NCBI GenBank assembly: GCA_964354485.1
Contig: CAYGZY010000172.1
Span: forward strand, 1-15,406
Direction of reading: 5' to 3'
Length of the DNA: 15,406 nucleotides
DNA from: CAYGXH01 sp964354485
Lineage (GTDB): Bacteria > Bacteroidota > Ignavibacteria > UBA10030 > SZUA-254
Shown here: in pieces, positions 14,564 through 15,406 of the stretch
Position numbering within the stretch: the stretch's first letter is position 1
Layout: the number at the start of each line of letters is the position of its first letter
Program-made: the position numbers and the translations under genes
Notes under the pieces: generated by a model
The model's database searches: none
Told to the model about the DNA's origin: nothing
The model's input: only the letters and a program-made list of their open reading frames with translations

Positions 14564-14600
14564 GAACGTAGAGCCCATCTCACCGATGGGCTCTACGTTC
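14564..14600. terminator. perfect 16-bp hairpin after the phospholipase gene
   Basis: GAACGTAGAGCCCATC (14564-14579), loop TCACC, then the exact complement (14585-14600), beginning 9 bases after the stop codon. Such a stem would block transcription or stabilise the mRNA end. No T-run follows, so it is not a standard intrinsic terminator; it may instead be a dispersed palindromic repeat. Confidence 0.6.
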
Positions 14601-14683
14601 ATTGGCCGTGCTTGTTATACCCAACTCTTACCTTGTGATATCCGCATTCCGTTAGCTGGATTTTAGAGCTTAGACCGAGTTCC

Positions 14684-14733
14684 GGATTCCTTACAAAAGC
14701 ATTTCCGCCATAGGCGGACAGGTAGGAATGACA
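14684..14733. repeat. palindromic repeat of the GGATTCC/GGAATGAC type
   Basis: ATTCCT (14686-14691) and AGGAAT (14724-14729) form an outer stem around an inner hairpin TCCGCC-ata-GGCGGA (14704-14718). It looks like a worn copy of the widespread GTCATTCC...GGAATCC intergenic repeat, a comparison made from memory. Confidence 0.45.
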
Positions 14734-14892
14734 ATGCGCGGTGTTGATCGCAAGCATTACCGGCTGGTTTTCAATCTCCTCTTTCGAACAACATAATCAT
14801 GGTCATCCTTTAATCATGCGAATCGTGGTTCAGACGACTTGGCGAGATCCTTATAACAGAATCAGATCCCGATTTTTGACACCATCCAGTTA

Positions 14893-14955
14893 CGGTCACA
14901 GAATCCTGCCCGCCTTGCCAGTGACATGCACGTGGCAGGCGGGGGTCTGTGACCG
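14893..14955. repeat. long GC-rich hairpin element
   Basis: Nested arms pair in order: CGGTCACAGA with TCTGTGACCG at the outside, CCCGCC with GGCGGG, and TGCCA with TGGCA inside, around a loop of about 12 bases. The total is 63 bases. The CCCGCC/GGCGGG core matches the shorter hairpin at 1232-1256, so it is probably one family of mobile palindromes. Confidence 0.55.
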
Positions 14956-14958
14956 CCG

Positions 14959-15001
14959 AATGGTAATGGGAAGTCAACTGTCGAACAGCCGACTTACCAT
15001 T
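14959..15001. repeat. imperfect inverted repeat
   Basis: AATGGTAA (14959-14966) plus AAGTC (14971-14975) pair with GACTTACCATT (14991-15001) if a few bases bulge out. It lies directly after the previous hairpin and may be part of the same element. Confidence 0.35.
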
Positions 15002-15032
15002 GTTGAAAATAATTATTAAACGACCTTCGAAT

Positions 15033-15161
15033 ATATGGTTGTAAAACAAGGCGAACGAAGTGTCCGCGCAGAATATTGTTTGAGCGATCCCGACCCTGAC
15101 TGGGTCGGGGGGATCGCAAGTTTATTCTGCGCAACGAAGTGAGCCGTAGTTTTACCCATAT
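15033..15161. repeat. 129-bp imperfect palindrome
   Basis: Paired blocks, outside to inside, are ATATGG/CCATAT, GTAAAAC/GTTTTAC, GCGCAGAATA (15066-15075)/TATTCTGCGC (15123-15132), GCGATCCC (15084-15091)/GGGATCGC (15110-15117) and CCGACCC/GGGTCGG around a 5-base loop. The segment AACGAAGTG occurs in both arms in the same direction. No coding frame covers it sensibly. It resembles the composite palindromes seen between genes in uncultured FCB-type genomes. Confidence 0.55.
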
Positions 15162-15170
15162 TTATCGACA

Positions 15171-15222
15171 GTCTTGACTTTTTCTTTAGTCATTTCTTTT
15201 GTGTCAAGACAAAAGAAATGAC
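15171..15222. repeat. hairpin repeat with two exclusive pairings
   Basis: GTCATTTCTTTTGT (15189-15202) and its exact complement (15209-15222) form a 14-bp stem with loop GTCAAG. The loop-side GTCAAGAC (15203-15210) is also the complement of GTCTTGAC at 15171-15178, giving an alternative stem. Read on the - strand it contains CTTTTGTCTTGACACAAAAG, which I recognise from dispersed Bacteroidetes/Ignavibacteria repeats. The rest of the window to 15406 is AT-rich and I see nothing in it. Confidence 0.55.
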
Positions 15223-15406
15223 AATTTGATTACGCATATTAACTCGATTTATCTTGGACTGCAATAGGAAGATAATATTGTCAGTGAAATCAAGTAAAAT
15301 ATAATGAATGCCAATAATCATCACAATTCTGAAAATTAAGCTGATTTTCCAACTCCTTTGATAATATTGAATTCCTTCTTATATTCGAACTATCTCATAC
15401 AGTTGA

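Noticed and set aside
14741..15019. 92-codon + strand frame in the palindrome cluster
   Set aside because: It runs through the 63-base hairpin and has no protein-like character.
14564..15222. CRISPR array
   Set aside because: The repeats are all different palindromes with no regular spacing or shared direct repeat.

Overview
The window looks like a piece of a chromosome from the FCB superphylum, probably an Ignavibacteria-like or related uncultured lineage. The best pointer is the secreted protein at 13280-14554. It ends in a textbook type A (type IX secretion) sorting domain with YPNPFNP, YNMLGQEV and PSGMYIYR. The right end also carries palindromic repeats of a kind I remember from Bacteroidetes and Ignavibacteria genomes. 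This placement is inference; no rRNA or marker gene is present.

Left edge (1-1269, + strand): the 3' part of a DprA/Smf-like gene is followed 25 bp later by a helicase-like start (about 24 codons) that ends at an in-frame stop. After it come about 190 bp with inverted repeats. This reads as the decayed end of a DNA-processing or defence-type operon.

Centre (1270-9657, - strand): two compact operons, transcribed right to left. The upstream one is a YegS-type lipid kinase (8589-9551), a membrane methyltransferase-BtaA fusion (6727-8592) and a large GNAT-type acyltransferase (5648-6769). The next is a LysA-like PLP decarboxylase (4162-5559), a class II aldolase-like protein with an extra N-terminal domain (3072-4157), and an FtsX/MacB-type permease with its ATPase (1956-3059, 1270-1959). 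Genes within each operon overlap or nearly touch.

Right centre (9777-12855, - strand): a 7TM-type histidine kinase and an OmpR/PhoB-type response regulator, 1 bp apart. Then (13280-14554, + strand): a secreted zinc-dependent phospholipase C-like protein. The last 850 bp are non-coding and dense in palindromes.

The main result links these parts. Three promoter regions, before the lipid-kinase/BtaA operon, before the decarboxylase/exporter operon and before the phospholipase, share one architecture read towards the gene: TTGAyA or ATGACA, 5 bp, ATGACA, exactly 20 bp, then TATATT or TAAATT. The 11-bp-spaced TGACA/TGTCA repeats resemble Pho boxes (PhoB TGTCA repeats; Bacillus PhoP TTAACA repeats). 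BtaA makes the phosphorus-free betaine lipid precursor diacylglyceryl-homoserine, and phospholipase C plus BtaA is a known phosphate-starvation lipid-remodelling pair in alphaproteobacteria. I therefore propose that the window carries a phosphate-limitation membrane-remodelling locus. It has an unusual all-in-one betaine-lipid synthase and a co-regulated decarboxylase/aldolase-like/exporter operon whose job I do not know.
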